A stretch of DNA of 64,000 bases from Shimia abyssi. GTDB taxonomy: Bacteria > Pseudomonadota > Alphaproteobacteria > Rhodobacterales > Rhodobacteraceae. The notes under the pieces were generated by a model. It saw only the letters and a program-made list of their open reading frames with translations, was not told the origin of the DNA and did no database searches. Positions within the stretch are counted from its first letter, which is position 1; the number at the start of each line of letters is the position of its first letter. A program made the position numbers and the translations under genes. The stretch is taken from positions 1 through 64,000 of the forward strand of contig NZ_PYGJ01000007.1 of NCBI RefSeq assembly GCF_003014475.1. Reading direction: 5' to 3'. Positions 8,026 through 17,666 of this stretch are shown in pieces.

Positions 8026-9918
8026 TTACTCCGCCGCTATTGCTTTGCGCGCAACCGGCTCCGCCAACACAGCTTTCATCCACGCACGTTCCGCCCGCGC
8101 CGCGCGCACAATCTGTGGCTCGTTCAAAGTCTGCGGGCTGTCCAAACGGATCGGCCCCAAGGCCCGGTCACTCACACGCAACGCGCTCATACGCGACAGC
8201 GGCACCGCCAGAACAAGACTGACCGCAATCGGCAGCAACCAATAGGATGCGGCACCCAACGCAATCTGGCTGATCATGACCCCGCCAACAGCCGTTTCAA
8301 TCCAGTGAAACCGCAGCGTCTGACGCCAGGAATATCCCGTCGCATCACGCCGTTGCGGCGTCCATTTTCCAGAACGCCCCAAGACCGCAAAAACCACGGC
8401 AATCGTTTGCTGTACCATCATGACCGGCGCATAAAGGATCGAACATACGATCTCGAAAAGGGCCGTCGACAATAACCTCCACCAACCACCGTAAGCGCGA
8501 CGAGTTCGGCTGCGAAACCCAAGCGCTAACGTTCCGGTCAGCTTCGGCATAAGCAGCATTGTGTAAATAAAACCCAAGTAAATCAGGCCATTGATTTGCG
8601 TCGTAGCCGGCCACATAGGTTGCAATGGATTGGCCGGATTGAAATAGGCAACGGCTTCCTCAGGCATGGCGCTGCCCAACATCGACCAAATCACGATCAG
8701 CGCAAACCACGCCGGTGACAACAGGAACGCAACTGCCCCCTGCAACAGATGAAAACGCGACACGGGATGAAATCCCCGCGCAGCCAACAGGCGCAGGTGC
8801 TGCAAATTGCCCTGACACCAACGTCGGTCTCGCAATGCATAAGCTATCAGCGTTTGCGGCGTTTCCTCGTAACTCCCACCCGTGCGCGGCAAAAATCGTA
8901 CGGCCCAACCTGCCCGACGCAACATGCCCGCTTCGACAAAGTCGTGGCTCAGGATCAGATCACGCCGCCCGCGACGACCATTCAGATACGGCAGCCGTGC
9001 GCTCTGTGCAAAGGCACGCGTACGAATAATGGCATTGTGACCCCAATAATTCCCTTCACGTTGCGCCCATGTTGTCAGCCCCTCGGCCAACAACCAGCCG
9101 TACACCGCATTGGAAAATTGCTGCATCCGCCCAAACAAAGTTTCCGAACCGATCAACGAGGGGAAGCTCTGGATCAATCCTGCCTCGGAGTCAGCCGCAA
9201 GCTCATCCGCCAAACTGCGAATAGCAGCCCCACTCATCAGGCTATCCGCATCCAGAACAACCATCGCCTCGTAATCGGCACCCCATGTCTCGATCCAGTC
9301 GGTCAGGTTACCGACCTTCTTGTCGTTGTTTTTATCGCGACGTCGATAATACGCCTCTATCCCTGCCGGACATGCCGCGCGAAGCGCCCAATAGGCGCGT
9401 TCTTCCTGCTCTGCAATTTCCGGGTCTTGGGTGTCAGACAAAATGAACAGGCTAAACCGGTCCGTCTTTGGCCCAGCCGCCAGTTCCTTGATCATTGCTG
9501 TCGCATTGCCAAACACTTCCCAGGCCGTCTCATTGTAAACCGGTACAAGCAAGGCAACATTCTGCGCGCCCCCGCGCGGATGTGCATGTCTGGTTGGGCG
9601 TGTCCCAATCGATCGTCTCACAAGCCCAAGCGTGACCGTGCTGACCGAGAGTGAAATCCAAACAAAGGTTACACCAACAAGCGCAACAACCATCGCCTCG
9701 GCCAAACTCACACCGCCCTTGGCAAACCACTGCGCAATCCCGGCGCTCAGGGCAAAGGCCACCATGATTGCAGGGGCAAACGCAGCAAGCCGCCAAAGCT
9801 GATCTGACCGCGACGCGGATTGCGAAGAAACACCTTGCGCCGGTACTTCCCCGAAATCCTGCCGCGCCATAGGCAAGGGCGCGGCCGCAGGCATATATGA
9901 GGCGGCGTAACGCGTCAT
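8026..9918 (-). CDS. opgH: Glucan biosynthesis glucosyltransferase OpgH (MdoH)
   Basis: OpgH is the inner-membrane, UDP-glucose-using family-2 glycosyltransferase that builds the beta-glucan backbone of osmoregulated periplasmic glucans. The 630-aa protein shows two N-terminal membrane helices, the GT2 core with VVLDADSLMSG (about 220) and DRRWCQGN (about 368), then several C-terminal membrane segments. It is shorter than the E. coli protein, mainly at the ends. The ATG at 9918 overlaps the opgG stop as ATGA, so translation is probably coupled. A GTG at 9927 is a weaker alternative. Confidence 0.93.
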   Translation of the reverse strand: MTRYAASYMPAAAPLPMARQDFGEVPAQGVSSQSASRSDQLWRLAAFAPAIMVAFALSAGIAQWFAKGGVSLAEAMVVALVGVTFVWISLSVSTVTLGLVRRSIGTRPTRHAHPRGGAQNVALLVPVYNETAWEVFGNATAMIKELAAGPKTDRFSLFILSDTQDPEIAEQEERAYWALRAACPAGIEAYYRRRDKNNDKKVGNLTDWIETWGADYEAMVVLDADSLMSGAAIRSLADELAADSEAGLIQSFPSLIGSETLFGRMQQFSNAVYGWLLAEGLTTWAQREGNYWGHNAIIRTRAFAQSARLPYLNGRRGRRDLILSHDFVEAGMLRRAGWAVRFLPRTGGSYEETPQTLIAYALRDRRWCQGNLQHLRLLAARGFHPVSRFHLLQGAVAFLLSPAWFALIVIWSMLGSAMPEEAVAYFNPANPLQPMWPATTQINGLIYLGFIYTMLLMPKLTGTLALGFRSRTRRAYGGWWRLLSTALFEIVCSILYAPVMMVQQTIAVVFAVLGRSGKWTPQRRDATGYSWRQTLRFHWIETAVGGVMISQIALGAASYWLLPIAVSLVLAVPLSRMSALRVSDRALGPIRLDSPQTLNEPQIVRAARAERAWMKAVLAEPVARKAIAAE

Positions 9919-11456
9919 GCAGTCCACCGATAAAGCCAGGTCTCACTCAACGGCTGACCATCAACGCGCAGTTCGGCGCGCAATTCAATCACCTGCGCCT
10001 CGCCTGGATGAAACTTGAACGCCAATCGCGGACCACCGGTCTCCGGATTGCGCTGAAGAACACCTTCAGACACGTCAACATTGCTGGCCCAGATCACCTT
10101 TTCGATATCGTCCAAATCCTCTGGCACGTCAGCGCCCGGGGCAAAATCAACTGCAACAATGATACCCTTGCCGCGGAATGCATCCCCAATACGGGTATTC
10201 AACACGGTCAGCCCCTGACCATAATCGCTCTCTTCAGCCCATGTCAGACGATAAGAAAACTCCGTCTCGCTCCCCTCTGGCAACCCACCTGCGGGCCGCC
10301 AATAGCAGACAATGTTGTCATAAATCTCAAGTTCGGTTGGGATCTCTACGAGGGTCACCGCACCTTCGCCCCAATCTTCATGCGGTTCGATCCATACACC
10401 GGGGCGGCGATGGTAATGCGCCTGAAGATCTGCAAAATCCCCAAACTGCCGCGCGCGCTGCATCAAACCAAACCCCTTGGGGTTAGTGTCCTGAAACGCG
10501 CTCACTTGCAGGTTTCGCGGATTGGCAAGCGGACGCCACAGAGTTTCGCCCGCACCGTTGGTAATCAACAAACCATCGGAGTCATGAACGGCAGGGCGGA
10601 AATCCGAAAACCGGTCCCGATTGGTTTCGTCAAAGAAAAACATCGACGTCAATGGAGCAAGCCCGACATGCTGACAGTCCGAACGGGCAAAAACGGTCGC
10701 CTTGATCTCCATCACCAATGGATCACCATGCGTGATGTCAAACTGATAGGCACCTGTGCAACTTGGACTATCAAGCAACGCATGCACACGATACGTTTCT
10801 GACCCCTGCACCGGTTTCTCGACCCAAAAGGCCCGGAAATCCGGGAACTCTTCCCCCGTTGGCTCTGCCGTATCAATGGCCAACCCGCGCGCGGACAAAC
10901 CGTAAATCTGCCCCGTCCCAATCGCCCGAAAATAGCTCGCCCCCTGAAAGACGGCAAACTCCTGATAGATGCCTTCCTTTTCCAACTCTGCGCGCAGCCG
11001 CAGACCGGAATACCCCAGCGTGTCGTCTATCGGCAGATCCGGAAACTTGTCAGTCTTGTCGAACACGCCAAGGTCAAACATGACCTCTCGCGCCTGCCCG
11101 TCTTCAACAACGGCAATCTGGATTGGGTATTTGAAATACAAACCCGGCGCGAACATATCGAGCCGCAACGGAGTGTTCTCCTCACTGTTCCAAACCGCAT
11201 GTTTTCCGTTGAACCAGATCGAGACATAATCGTCATAACTGATATCCAGCCACTGCTGCGGGACCGACGGTGGCAGCGCATATGACTTACCGGCCAGCTT
11301 ACGCGCCAAGTCGACGACATTTTGCCGGGAAAACGGTGTTCCCTCACCCAGCGGTGGGCCAAAAACTTCGTCCTTTTTGTCATGCGGCGTCGACGCCATG
11401 GCAGTATTGCCACCCGCCAGCGCGATCAGTCCAGTGAGAAATTCTCGCCTCAACAT
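9915..11456 (-). CDS. opgG: Periplasmic glucan biosynthesis protein OpgG (MdoG)
   Basis: OpgG is the periplasmic partner needed to form or branch the glucan made by OpgH. The 513-aa protein has an exported-protein leader (MLRREFLTGLIALAGG, with a twin Arg), then the conserved MdoG beta-sandwich with segments such as GKSYALPPS, YDDYVSIWFN and a C-terminal Ig-like domain. The ATG at 11456 is 4 nt past the opgC stop and follows a GA-rich ribosome site. A longer frame to 11579 runs into opgC and is not credible. Confidence 0.93.
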   Translation of the reverse strand: MLRREFLTGLIALAGGNTAMASTPHDKKDEVFGPPLGEGTPFSRQNVVDLARKLAGKSYALPPSVPQQWLDISYDDYVSIWFNGKHAVWNSEENTPLRLDMFAPGLYFKYPIQIAVVEDGQAREVMFDLGVFDKTDKFPDLPIDDTLGYSGLRLRAELEKEGIYQEFAVFQGASYFRAIGTGQIYGLSARGLAIDTAEPTGEEFPDFRAFWVEKPVQGSETYRVHALLDSPSCTGAYQFDITHGDPLVMEIKATVFARSDCQHVGLAPLTSMFFFDETNRDRFSDFRPAVHDSDGLLITNGAGETLWRPLANPRNLQVSAFQDTNPKGFGLMQRARQFGDFADLQAHYHRRPGVWIEPHEDWGEGAVTLVEIPTELEIYDNIVCYWRPAGGLPEGSETEFSYRLTWAEESDYGQGLTVLNTRIGDAFRGKGIIVAVDFAPGADVPEDLDDIEKVIWASNVDVSEGVLQRNPETGGPRLAFKFHPGEAQVIELRAELRVDGQPLSETWLYRWTA

Positions 11457-11460
11457 TCCG

Positions 11461-12663
11461 TCACGCTCTCTTTTTCCATGGTTGCGATTTAAACCACGCC
11501 ACGCCGTAGGCGACGGCGATAATGATGGCAAATCCCAACAGGTTGACCCACAACATCGAAAAATGCGTGCGTCCCACATTGTCCAGAACCACGCCCATCA
11601 GCCGAGCCAGATACATGGAGCTGACAAATACGGCCAATGATTGCTGACCAACCTTCATGATCACCGCCAACAGAACGGTCCACGTCTTGGTCACCCACCC
11701 GGTGCCAGTACCGGGTTGAATGCGCGCGCCCTTGGGGCCGACAAGCACCCATGCGACATAGGCCAAGGCAAGGAAATGCACATAGCGCAATATGCCGAAA
11801 TCCGACTTGTTGATCAGCACCTTATACTCGCTCCGCCATGCGCGAATTTCAGGGAACTGGCCGATTATGCGGAAATAGGCAAAGGGAATGATCGCAACAA
11901 CAACGGCGACCGCCAACCAAAAAAGGCGCCGATCGACCGGTGGCGCAGGTAACCACCCCGCCATGAATGCAAAGCCCGTGAAAAACACCAGTTGCCAGCC
12001 AAAGGGGTTAAAGAACCATTGCCGCTGTGACCACGGCTCAGCAGGTAAATTGGCGTCAAACAGGTTCGCAGTCAGCCAGATGGCAATCACTGCCATCGCG
12101 GCAAGGCCAACATGCACGCGCGCCAAACCAATCATGATTGGCATCATCGCCAGAATGACCAAATACATCGGCAGAATGTCAAAGTAGTTCGGTACATATG
12201 TCAGCGTCAGCAAACCAACCAAATTGGTCTGCGGATCTTTAAAGAACGGATACAGGTTTAGCTGCCCGATATAGTCTCGCCCGTCCGGAAAGCTGTTGTT
12301 CAACACAACCATGGTCGCGGCAATGGCAAAGAACAGACAGATATGCGCCCAATAAACCTGCCATACCCTCTGTGCGACACGGAACGTGCCCATCACCATC
12401 CCTCGGTCGCGAAATACACGTCCAAAAGCGATGGCCGAGGCCATACCGGAACAGAACACAAAAATCTCGGTCGCGTCGGAAAAACCAAACCGCGCCGGAA
12501 TCCACAGCGTCAGCCAATTTGACGGGGTATGTGCAACAAGGATGATAAACATCGCAATGCCCCGGAAAAAATCCAGTCGTGGATCGCGTGTTGTGGCAGG
12601 CGCAGCCGCGCGCGCCGCTTGGGCCGGCGGTGTCATTGTCATATTAGGTTCGGCAAGGGCCAT
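11461..12663 (-). CDS. opgC: OpgC protein (glucan succinylation, acyltransferase-type membrane protein)
   Basis: The 400-aa polytopic protein opens with RDPRLDFFRGIAMFIILVAH, the start of the OpgC/acyltransferase-3-like fold, and continues through about ten hydrophobic segments. OpgC proteins substitute periplasmic glucans with succinyl groups; this is established for rhodobacterial and E. coli homologues. The gene lies just ahead of opgG in the same direction, with 4 nt between stop and start, so C, G and H form one operon. A TPR gene ends 17 nt upstream. Confidence 0.9.
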   Translation of the reverse strand: MALAEPNMTMTPPAQAARAAAPATTRDPRLDFFRGIAMFIILVAHTPSNWLTLWIPARFGFSDATEIFVFCSGMASAIAFGRVFRDRGMVMGTFRVAQRVWQVYWAHICLFFAIAATMVVLNNSFPDGRDYIGQLNLYPFFKDPQTNLVGLLTLTYVPNYFDILPMYLVILAMMPIMIGLARVHVGLAAMAVIAIWLTANLFDANLPAEPWSQRQWFFNPFGWQLVFFTGFAFMAGWLPAPPVDRRLFWLAVAVVVAIIPFAYFRIIGQFPEIRAWRSEYKVLINKSDFGILRYVHFLALAYVAWVLVGPKGARIQPGTGTGWVTKTWTVLLAVIMKVGQQSLAVFVSSMYLARLMGVVLDNVGRTHFSMLWVNLLGFAIIIAVAYGVAWFKSQPWKKRA

Positions 12664-12680
12664 TGTTTCAGTCTTATCTA

Positions 12681-14042
12681 TTATTCAGCAGCGACCGTGG
12701 CCTGACTAGCCCGCACCTTGGCAATCATATCCATGCGGGTCTGTGCAAACGCATCTGGTTCACCACTGCGCAACGTATTGCGCTGTTTCAGCAAAGTTTC
12801 GGTTTCATCCAGTTTACCGGCCCGCATACCGGATTCGATCAGCACACGTTGGAAAACGTCCCGCTGAGCGTGGCTACCCCCAATGGTATTAAACCGTGGT
12901 TGCGCGGTTAACAGCTTGGCAAATGCGCCCGAGTAATTGGCCTCACCAAATGCGGCAAGGCCCTCAGCGGCGGCAAGACCGGGGTCTTGCGACGTAATAC
13001 CCGGCTCGCCAGTGTCCCATGCTGTTGCGGCCACACGCGCTGTCAATCGCTCGGCGGCGTCATGACGTTTGTCGCCCGACAATGCCAACATGTAATGCAG
13101 GTCAGCGAAAACCAGACACCCGTCATCTGTGCGGGTTTCCGCCAAATCGGCCAGTTCGGTCCACCGATGCCCCACGTCAACGCCCTCAAGCTCAAGACGC
13201 ATTAACAAAGAGCTGGCATTGGAAAAATCGCGATAATCATCTGTTTTTTCGTCACGGATCTTGGTGTCATACAGCGACAGAACCTGCGCCACATCACCTT
13301 GATCCAGATGAAGCAACGCTTTGTGCCACCACACGTGAAACCGAAAGTTATTGCAATGCGACCACGCCGTGTGGTTGCCATCAATCAGCTCAATGCCCTT
13401 TTGCGTGCGATGGGTCATGTCGTAAACATGCGCCACAGCATGCAGACCCCAGGCATCATCTTTAGCATAGTTCAACGCAATCAACCCGGCGCGCTCGGCT
13501 TCGCTGTAGGCACCGGTTTCTTCCAGCGCGAACGCGTGGCACCCCATGACATATCCGTGCAACTCGTGATCACTGCCCTGCGCATCAAGAACGGCCTCAA
13601 CCGACGCTCGCATCCCGACACTGTCGCCAACCATGAACCGAATTCCATGCGAAAGCTTCATGCTTATCGTATCCGCACGGTTCAGCAGCAAAGCCTGCTC
13701 AACACGCGCAACCGCCCCGGTCGGATTGCCCGCAATCCACTCATCCAGCGCCGCACACCATAGCCGCTCGCGCGTCGTTGCCCCGCCAAGCGCGAGACAG
13801 CGATGTGCCTCTTGCTGCGATTGAATGGCAACCGGCACCATCTCGCGGCGCGCCAGCATGAAACACATCAGCCCTTTGATCGCGTGCGCCATGGCCCAGT
13901 CAGGGGCCAGCTCAAGCAGTTTACCCAGATGAACCGGTGCGGCTTGACCATGCGACAATACACCCAGAATGACACCGTTCCATTCGCTCACCGCATTTGA
14001 ATCGGTCAGGCTCACCTCGCAGGTGCAAATATCGTGGTACAT
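12681..14042 (-). CDS. Tetratricopeptide-repeat protein (TTC38-like)
   Basis: The 453-aa protein has no signal peptide. It consists of helical repeats: AHAIKGLMCFMLARREM, YVMGCHAFALEETGAYSEAERAG and HAVAHVYDMTHRTQKGIELI resemble TPR pairs, and the middle WSHCNNFRFHVWWHKALLHL segment is typical of the TTC38 type. A good AAGGATG ribosome site precedes the ATG. It ends 17 nt before opgC, so it may be the first gene of the glucan operon, or it may belong with the CoA transferase upstream. Its molecular role is unknown. Confidence 0.8.
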   Translation of the reverse strand: MYHDICTCEVSLTDSNAVSEWNGVILGVLSHGQAAPVHLGKLLELAPDWAMAHAIKGLMCFMLARREMVPVAIQSQQEAHRCLALGGATTRERLWCAALDEWIAGNPTGAVARVEQALLLNRADTISMKLSHGIRFMVGDSVGMRASVEAVLDAQGSDHELHGYVMGCHAFALEETGAYSEAERAGLIALNYAKDDAWGLHAVAHVYDMTHRTQKGIELIDGNHTAWSHCNNFRFHVWWHKALLHLDQGDVAQVLSLYDTKIRDEKTDDYRDFSNASSLLMRLELEGVDVGHRWTELADLAETRTDDGCLVFADLHYMLALSGDKRHDAAERLTARVAATAWDTGEPGITSQDPGLAAAEGLAAFGEANYSGAFAKLLTAQPRFNTIGGSHAQRDVFQRVLIESGMRAGKLDETETLLKQRNTLRSGEPDAFAQTRMDMIAKVRASQATVAAE

Positions 14043-14170
14043 AGGTCATCCTTCACGGGCTAAACAAAAGTCGTCTTGGTAAAGTCTTATCGAGAAATGC
14101 GTTCCACCTCTCTTCACGACCTTGGCAACACGCGAGAACGTGAACGGTACTGACGGATTTGTGAGCTTTC

Positions 14171-15385
14171 TCAGCCTTTTCGCCGCACCGTCAAGCGCGC
14201 AAGCAAATCGGATAAGCGGTTTTTGTCCTGATCGAATCGCGGTGGCGCACGGCGATAGGTGACCGGCGTCTTGGAAAACTTTAGCGGATTGCCCAAAAGT
14301 CGCACTTTTCCAGCGGTTGTTTCCGGATTCTCTACCGCAACCACGTTTCCTCGGGCAATCGCCTGGTCCGAAGACAACGCCTCGGCAACCGTGTGGATCG
14401 GCCCCGATGGCACATTGACCTCCGTCAGCATTGAAACAATCTTTGCCGTTTCATAGGCCTCAAATGTTTCAGTTATGGCCTTGGTAAGCGGAACTCGGTT
14501 TGCGATCCGGTCCGGGTTTGTAACAAACCGCGCATCTCCGCCCAAATCCTCGCGCCCAAACGCCTTACAAAACCGCTGAAACTGGCTGTCATTGCCTACC
14601 GCAATGATCACATGGCCATCCGACGTGGGAAAAACGTCATACGGCACAATGTTGGGGTGCGCGTTACCCCGTCGAATCGGTGCCTTGTCCGACGCCAGAA
14701 AATTGGTGCCCTCATTGATCAGCCACGCCATCTGGGAATCGACCAGCGACAGGTCGATATGCTGTCCTTCTCCGGTGGCATCACGATGGCGCAGCGCCGC
14801 CAAAATACCAATTGTCGCGTACATCCCGCACATGACATCAGCGATCCCAACACCCACTTTCATCGGTGGCCCCTCCGCCGCGCCCGTCAGCGACATGATC
14901 CCACCATAGCCCTGCGCCATCAGGTCGTACCCCAGCACAGACCGGTTCGGCCCCGTCTGGCCAAATCCCGAAATGGAACAATAAACTAGGTCCGGGCGCT
15001 CGGCGCACAGGGTTGCGTGATCCAGCCCGTATTTGTCCAAACCACCGGGTTTGTAATTCTCGATCACAACATCCGCCTGCGCCGCAATTGAACGCACAAG
15101 ATCGGCCCCTTCTTTGGTCGAGATATCTGCCCCGACCGAATACTTGTTTCGGTTTGCCGCCATGTAATAGGCCGACAAATCGCTTTTTCCATCATGGGTT
15201 TCGGCATAGGGCGGCCCCCAGCTGCGGGTATCATCCCCACCCGTTTTGGGGTTTTCGATCTTGATCACCGTCGCGCCCAGATCACCCAAAAGTTGCGTCG
15301 CTGTCGGCCCTGCCAGAATGCGCGACAGGTCGAGTACCAAAAGCCCATCAAGCGCCCCTTTGGGCGTGTGCTCAGAATGCGCCAT
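14171..15385 (-). CDS. Family III CoA transferase (CaiB/BaiF type)
   Basis: The enzyme moves CoA between carboxylic acids through an aspartyl-CoA intermediate. The 404-aa protein has the family N-terminus LDLSRILAGPTATQLLGDLG, VIKIENPKTGGDDTR, and GVGIADVMCGMYATIGIL, whose Asp aligns with the nucleophile of formyl-CoA transferase. I picked the second of two adjacent ATGs (15385), six bases from a GGGGGG ribosome site; 15388 is equally possible. The start lies inside the end of the ThDP-enzyme gene, so the two are probably co-translated. The acid substrate is unknown. Confidence 0.9.
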   Translation of the reverse strand: MAHSEHTPKGALDGLLVLDLSRILAGPTATQLLGDLGATVIKIENPKTGGDDTRSWGPPYAETHDGKSDLSAYYMAANRNKYSVGADISTKEGADLVRSIAAQADVVIENYKPGGLDKYGLDHATLCAERPDLVYCSISGFGQTGPNRSVLGYDLMAQGYGGIMSLTGAAEGPPMKVGVGIADVMCGMYATIGILAALRHRDATGEGQHIDLSLVDSQMAWLINEGTNFLASDKAPIRRGNAHPNIVPYDVFPTSDGHVIIAVGNDSQFQRFCKAFGREDLGGDARFVTNPDRIANRVPLTKAITETFEAYETAKIVSMLTEVNVPSGPIHTVAEALSSDQAIARGNVVAVENPETTAGKVRLLGNPLKFSKTPVTYRRAPPRFDQDKNRLSDLLARLTVRRKG

Positions 15386-16970
15386 CATAGGCCCCCCGGT
15401 CAATTTCTGCGGCAATAACCGTAAATGTATCCGCCTTCAGCGCGTCTTGCAGAGCGGCTTCCAGCTCCGCGCCCGAGCGCACCTGATGCCCCGCACCACC
15501 AAAGGCTCGGGCAACGGCAGCAAAATCCGTGTGCCCAAAATCCACCGCGCGATTGGCCATCTGGCGCCCGCGCTGTTTCATCTCGATCAACGCCAACGAT
15601 GCGTCAACAAACACCACAAAGATGGTCTTCAATCCCAGCTCAGCAGCAGTTGCCAACTCGCCCGCCACCATCAAAAACCCCGCGTCACCGGAAAAGGACA
15701 CAACAGGCCGATCCGGCTCAACGATCTGTGCGCCCATGGCAAGTGGCACAGCGCACCCCATAGTACAAAGCCCCGACGATTGGGTCAGCGCGCGGGGAAA
15801 TCCGCATTGCCACATCTGGCTCAGCAAAATGCGATGCGCGCCACTGTCTGCGGTGATCAACGTGTCGTCTGGCAAACTGCCCTGACACGTGGCGATCACC
15901 TGATGTGGGCCCCACGCGTCTGGCGCGGCAAAGGCCGCGTCAATCTTGGCCTTGGTATCCGCCAGCGTCTCGCCCGGCCAAACATCCCCCATTGCGTCGG
16001 GCAACATGGCCGCTACCGAGGCCGCGCAATCCCCGACAATATTCAATGTGGACTGGTGCATATAATGGTGGTTCGGCTCTGCGGTAATGTCGATCACCAT
16101 CTGGCGCGCCGGGTCCCACGCATTCTGCCAGCCGGGGCGCATCTCGATCGGGTCATATCCGATACACAGGATCACGTCCGCCTCTGCCACCAACGGTAAC
16201 AGGATTGCATCCGCCTTTGGCGACAACCCCGCCCCACCTAGCACAAGCGGGTGGTCTTCTGGCACCAGCCCTTTGGCCTTGTAGGTGGTGATTAACGGCG
16301 CGCCCAACGCATCGACCGCTGTCTGAACCGCACTTGCCGCATCCTGCGCCATTGCATCGACTCCAGCAATGATCAGCGGCCTTTTCGCGCTCCGCAGCGC
16401 CGCGCGTGCCCTCTCCAAATCTGGTCCAGCGGGCGCCATTGGCGTCGCCAACACTCGCAACGCCCCGGTTCCTGATGCTGGCGCGTCGGCCACCGAGATC
16501 GGCACATCGATATGCACAGGTCCGGGGCGGCCTTCGGTCGCAATCGCCAGCGCTTTGTCGGCAATAACGTGAGCGGCGTTAGCCACAAGGGTAAAGGTCG
16601 CCTTGGTGATCGGGCGAAACACTTGTGGCTGGTCCAATACCTGATGCGTATATGTCTGTGCGGTGTCTGCATCGACACATCCGGTCAACACAATCATCGG
16701 CACACGATCCTGACGCGCATTCTCAACCACGTTGATGCCATTAAGCGCACCCGGCCCCAACGTCGCCACCAGAATGCCCGGTGCGCCCGTCCGGTGATAC
16801 GTGCCCTCGGCCATAAACCCAGCAGCGTTTTCGTGTTTGCAGAGCACAAACGTGATCCCAGCCGCCTCAAGCGCGTCGACCAAAGTCAGAACTTCGCCAC
16901 CGGGCATTCCAAACGCCCAGCGGCATCCCGCATCATACAGCCGCTTGGCCACGACATCCGCTGCGCGCAT
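15372..16970 (-). CDS. Thiamine-diphosphate-dependent enzyme, acetolactate-synthase-like
   Basis: The 532-aa protein has all three domains of the family. The N-terminal pyrimidine domain carries FGMPGGEVLTLVDAL and the catalytic Glu in CKHENAAGFMAEG. The central domain follows, then the C-terminal pyrophosphate domain with GDAGFLMVAGEL and FVDASLALIE, where the usual metal-binding Asn is Asp. The reaction (decarboxylation or carboligation of a 2-oxo acid) cannot be fixed. The ATG at 16970 follows GGAGAG. It overlaps the CoA transferase gene downstream, which suggests a shared pathway through an acyl-CoA. Confidence 0.85.
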   Translation of the reverse strand: MRAADVVAKRLYDAGCRWAFGMPGGEVLTLVDALEAAGITFVLCKHENAAGFMAEGTYHRTGAPGILVATLGPGALNGINVVENARQDRVPMIVLTGCVDADTAQTYTHQVLDQPQVFRPITKATFTLVANAAHVIADKALAIATEGRPGPVHIDVPISVADAPASGTGALRVLATPMAPAGPDLERARAALRSAKRPLIIAGVDAMAQDAASAVQTAVDALGAPLITTYKAKGLVPEDHPLVLGGAGLSPKADAILLPLVAEADVILCIGYDPIEMRPGWQNAWDPARQMVIDITAEPNHHYMHQSTLNIVGDCAASVAAMLPDAMGDVWPGETLADTKAKIDAAFAAPDAWGPHQVIATCQGSLPDDTLITADSGAHRILLSQMWQCGFPRALTQSSGLCTMGCAVPLAMGAQIVEPDRPVVSFSGDAGFLMVAGELATAAELGLKTIFVVFVDASLALIEMKQRGRQMANRAVDFGHTDFAAVARAFGGAGHQVRSGAELEAALQDALKADTFTVIAAEIDRGAYDGAF

Positions 16971-17069
16971 CGCACTCTCCGTTTTCAACTCTTGCTTCGT
17001 GGTTTTTGGGCTATAACACTTGCCGGTGCAACTCACGACTGGGTGTGAGTTTTGTAACGAAATCAGACG

Positions 17070-17528
17070 CTACAAAGGCAACGCCGTTGTCTTGAACACA
17101 GTGCGCAAGGCAAATGACGATTGCATCTGAGCTACGCCGGGCAACCGGGCAAGGTGCTGCCGGTGCACCCGTGCGAAATCTTCCGTGTCCTCCGCAACCA
17201 CCTTAAGGATGTAATCCGCCGTGCCCGCCATTAAATGACATTCCAACACATGCGGCACTCGCGAGACAGCCTTCTCAAAAGCTTCAAGCACCTCATCCGC
17301 CTGCCCGGAGAGCGTAATCTCCACAAAAACAGTCGTCGGCAGGTTCATCTTGCGCGGGTCCAACAGCGCAACATAATCGCGCACATAGCCTTCTGCCTCC
17401 AGCCGGTGCACACGCCGATGACAGGCCGACGCAGACAGGTTCACCCGCTCGGCGAGCTCTGCATTCGAGATTCGGCCCTGCTTTTGCAGCGCTCTGAGGA
17501 TCCGATGATCCGTTTGGTCTAATGACAT
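17070..17528 (-). CDS. Lrp/AsnC-family regulator, probable AldR
   Basis: The 152-aa protein has the N-terminal helix-turn-helix (ISNAELAERVNLSASACHRRVHRLE) and the C-terminal ligand-binding RAM domain (VFVEITLSGQ, VLECHLMAGTADYILKVVAED). It is transcribed away from alanine dehydrogenase across a 138-bp gap, the usual position for the regulator of ald, so alanine-responsive control is likely. The ligand is inferred from the neighbourhood only. Confidence 0.9.
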   Translation of the reverse strand: MSLDQTDHRILRALQKQGRISNAELAERVNLSASACHRRVHRLEAEGYVRDYVALLDPRKMNLPTTVFVEITLSGQADEVLEAFEKAVSRVPHVLECHLMAGTADYILKVVAEDTEDFARVHRQHLARLPGVAQMQSSFALRTVFKTTALPL

Positions 17529-17666
17529 ATTTCCGCCGATCCTTGCTTTTCATTCAGTGATATTCGAAGAATCCACCAAAGACCAGTTTTCAAATTGCAC
17601 AAAAAACAAGCACATTCCATTCAATCGCCCGCACACTAAGGCCACATCAGTCAGCAGGAGAGCGAC

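Noticed and set aside
14171-16970. Oxalate degradation pair (formyl-CoA transferase plus oxalyl-CoA decarboxylase)
   Set aside because: The CoA transferase fits only the broad family, and the ThDP protein is shorter and carries a different C-terminal cofactor motif. The specific call is not supported.
15372-16970. Sulfoacetaldehyde acetyltransferase (Xsc)
   Set aside because: Xsc is longer and normally lies near taurine genes or pta; none are here.
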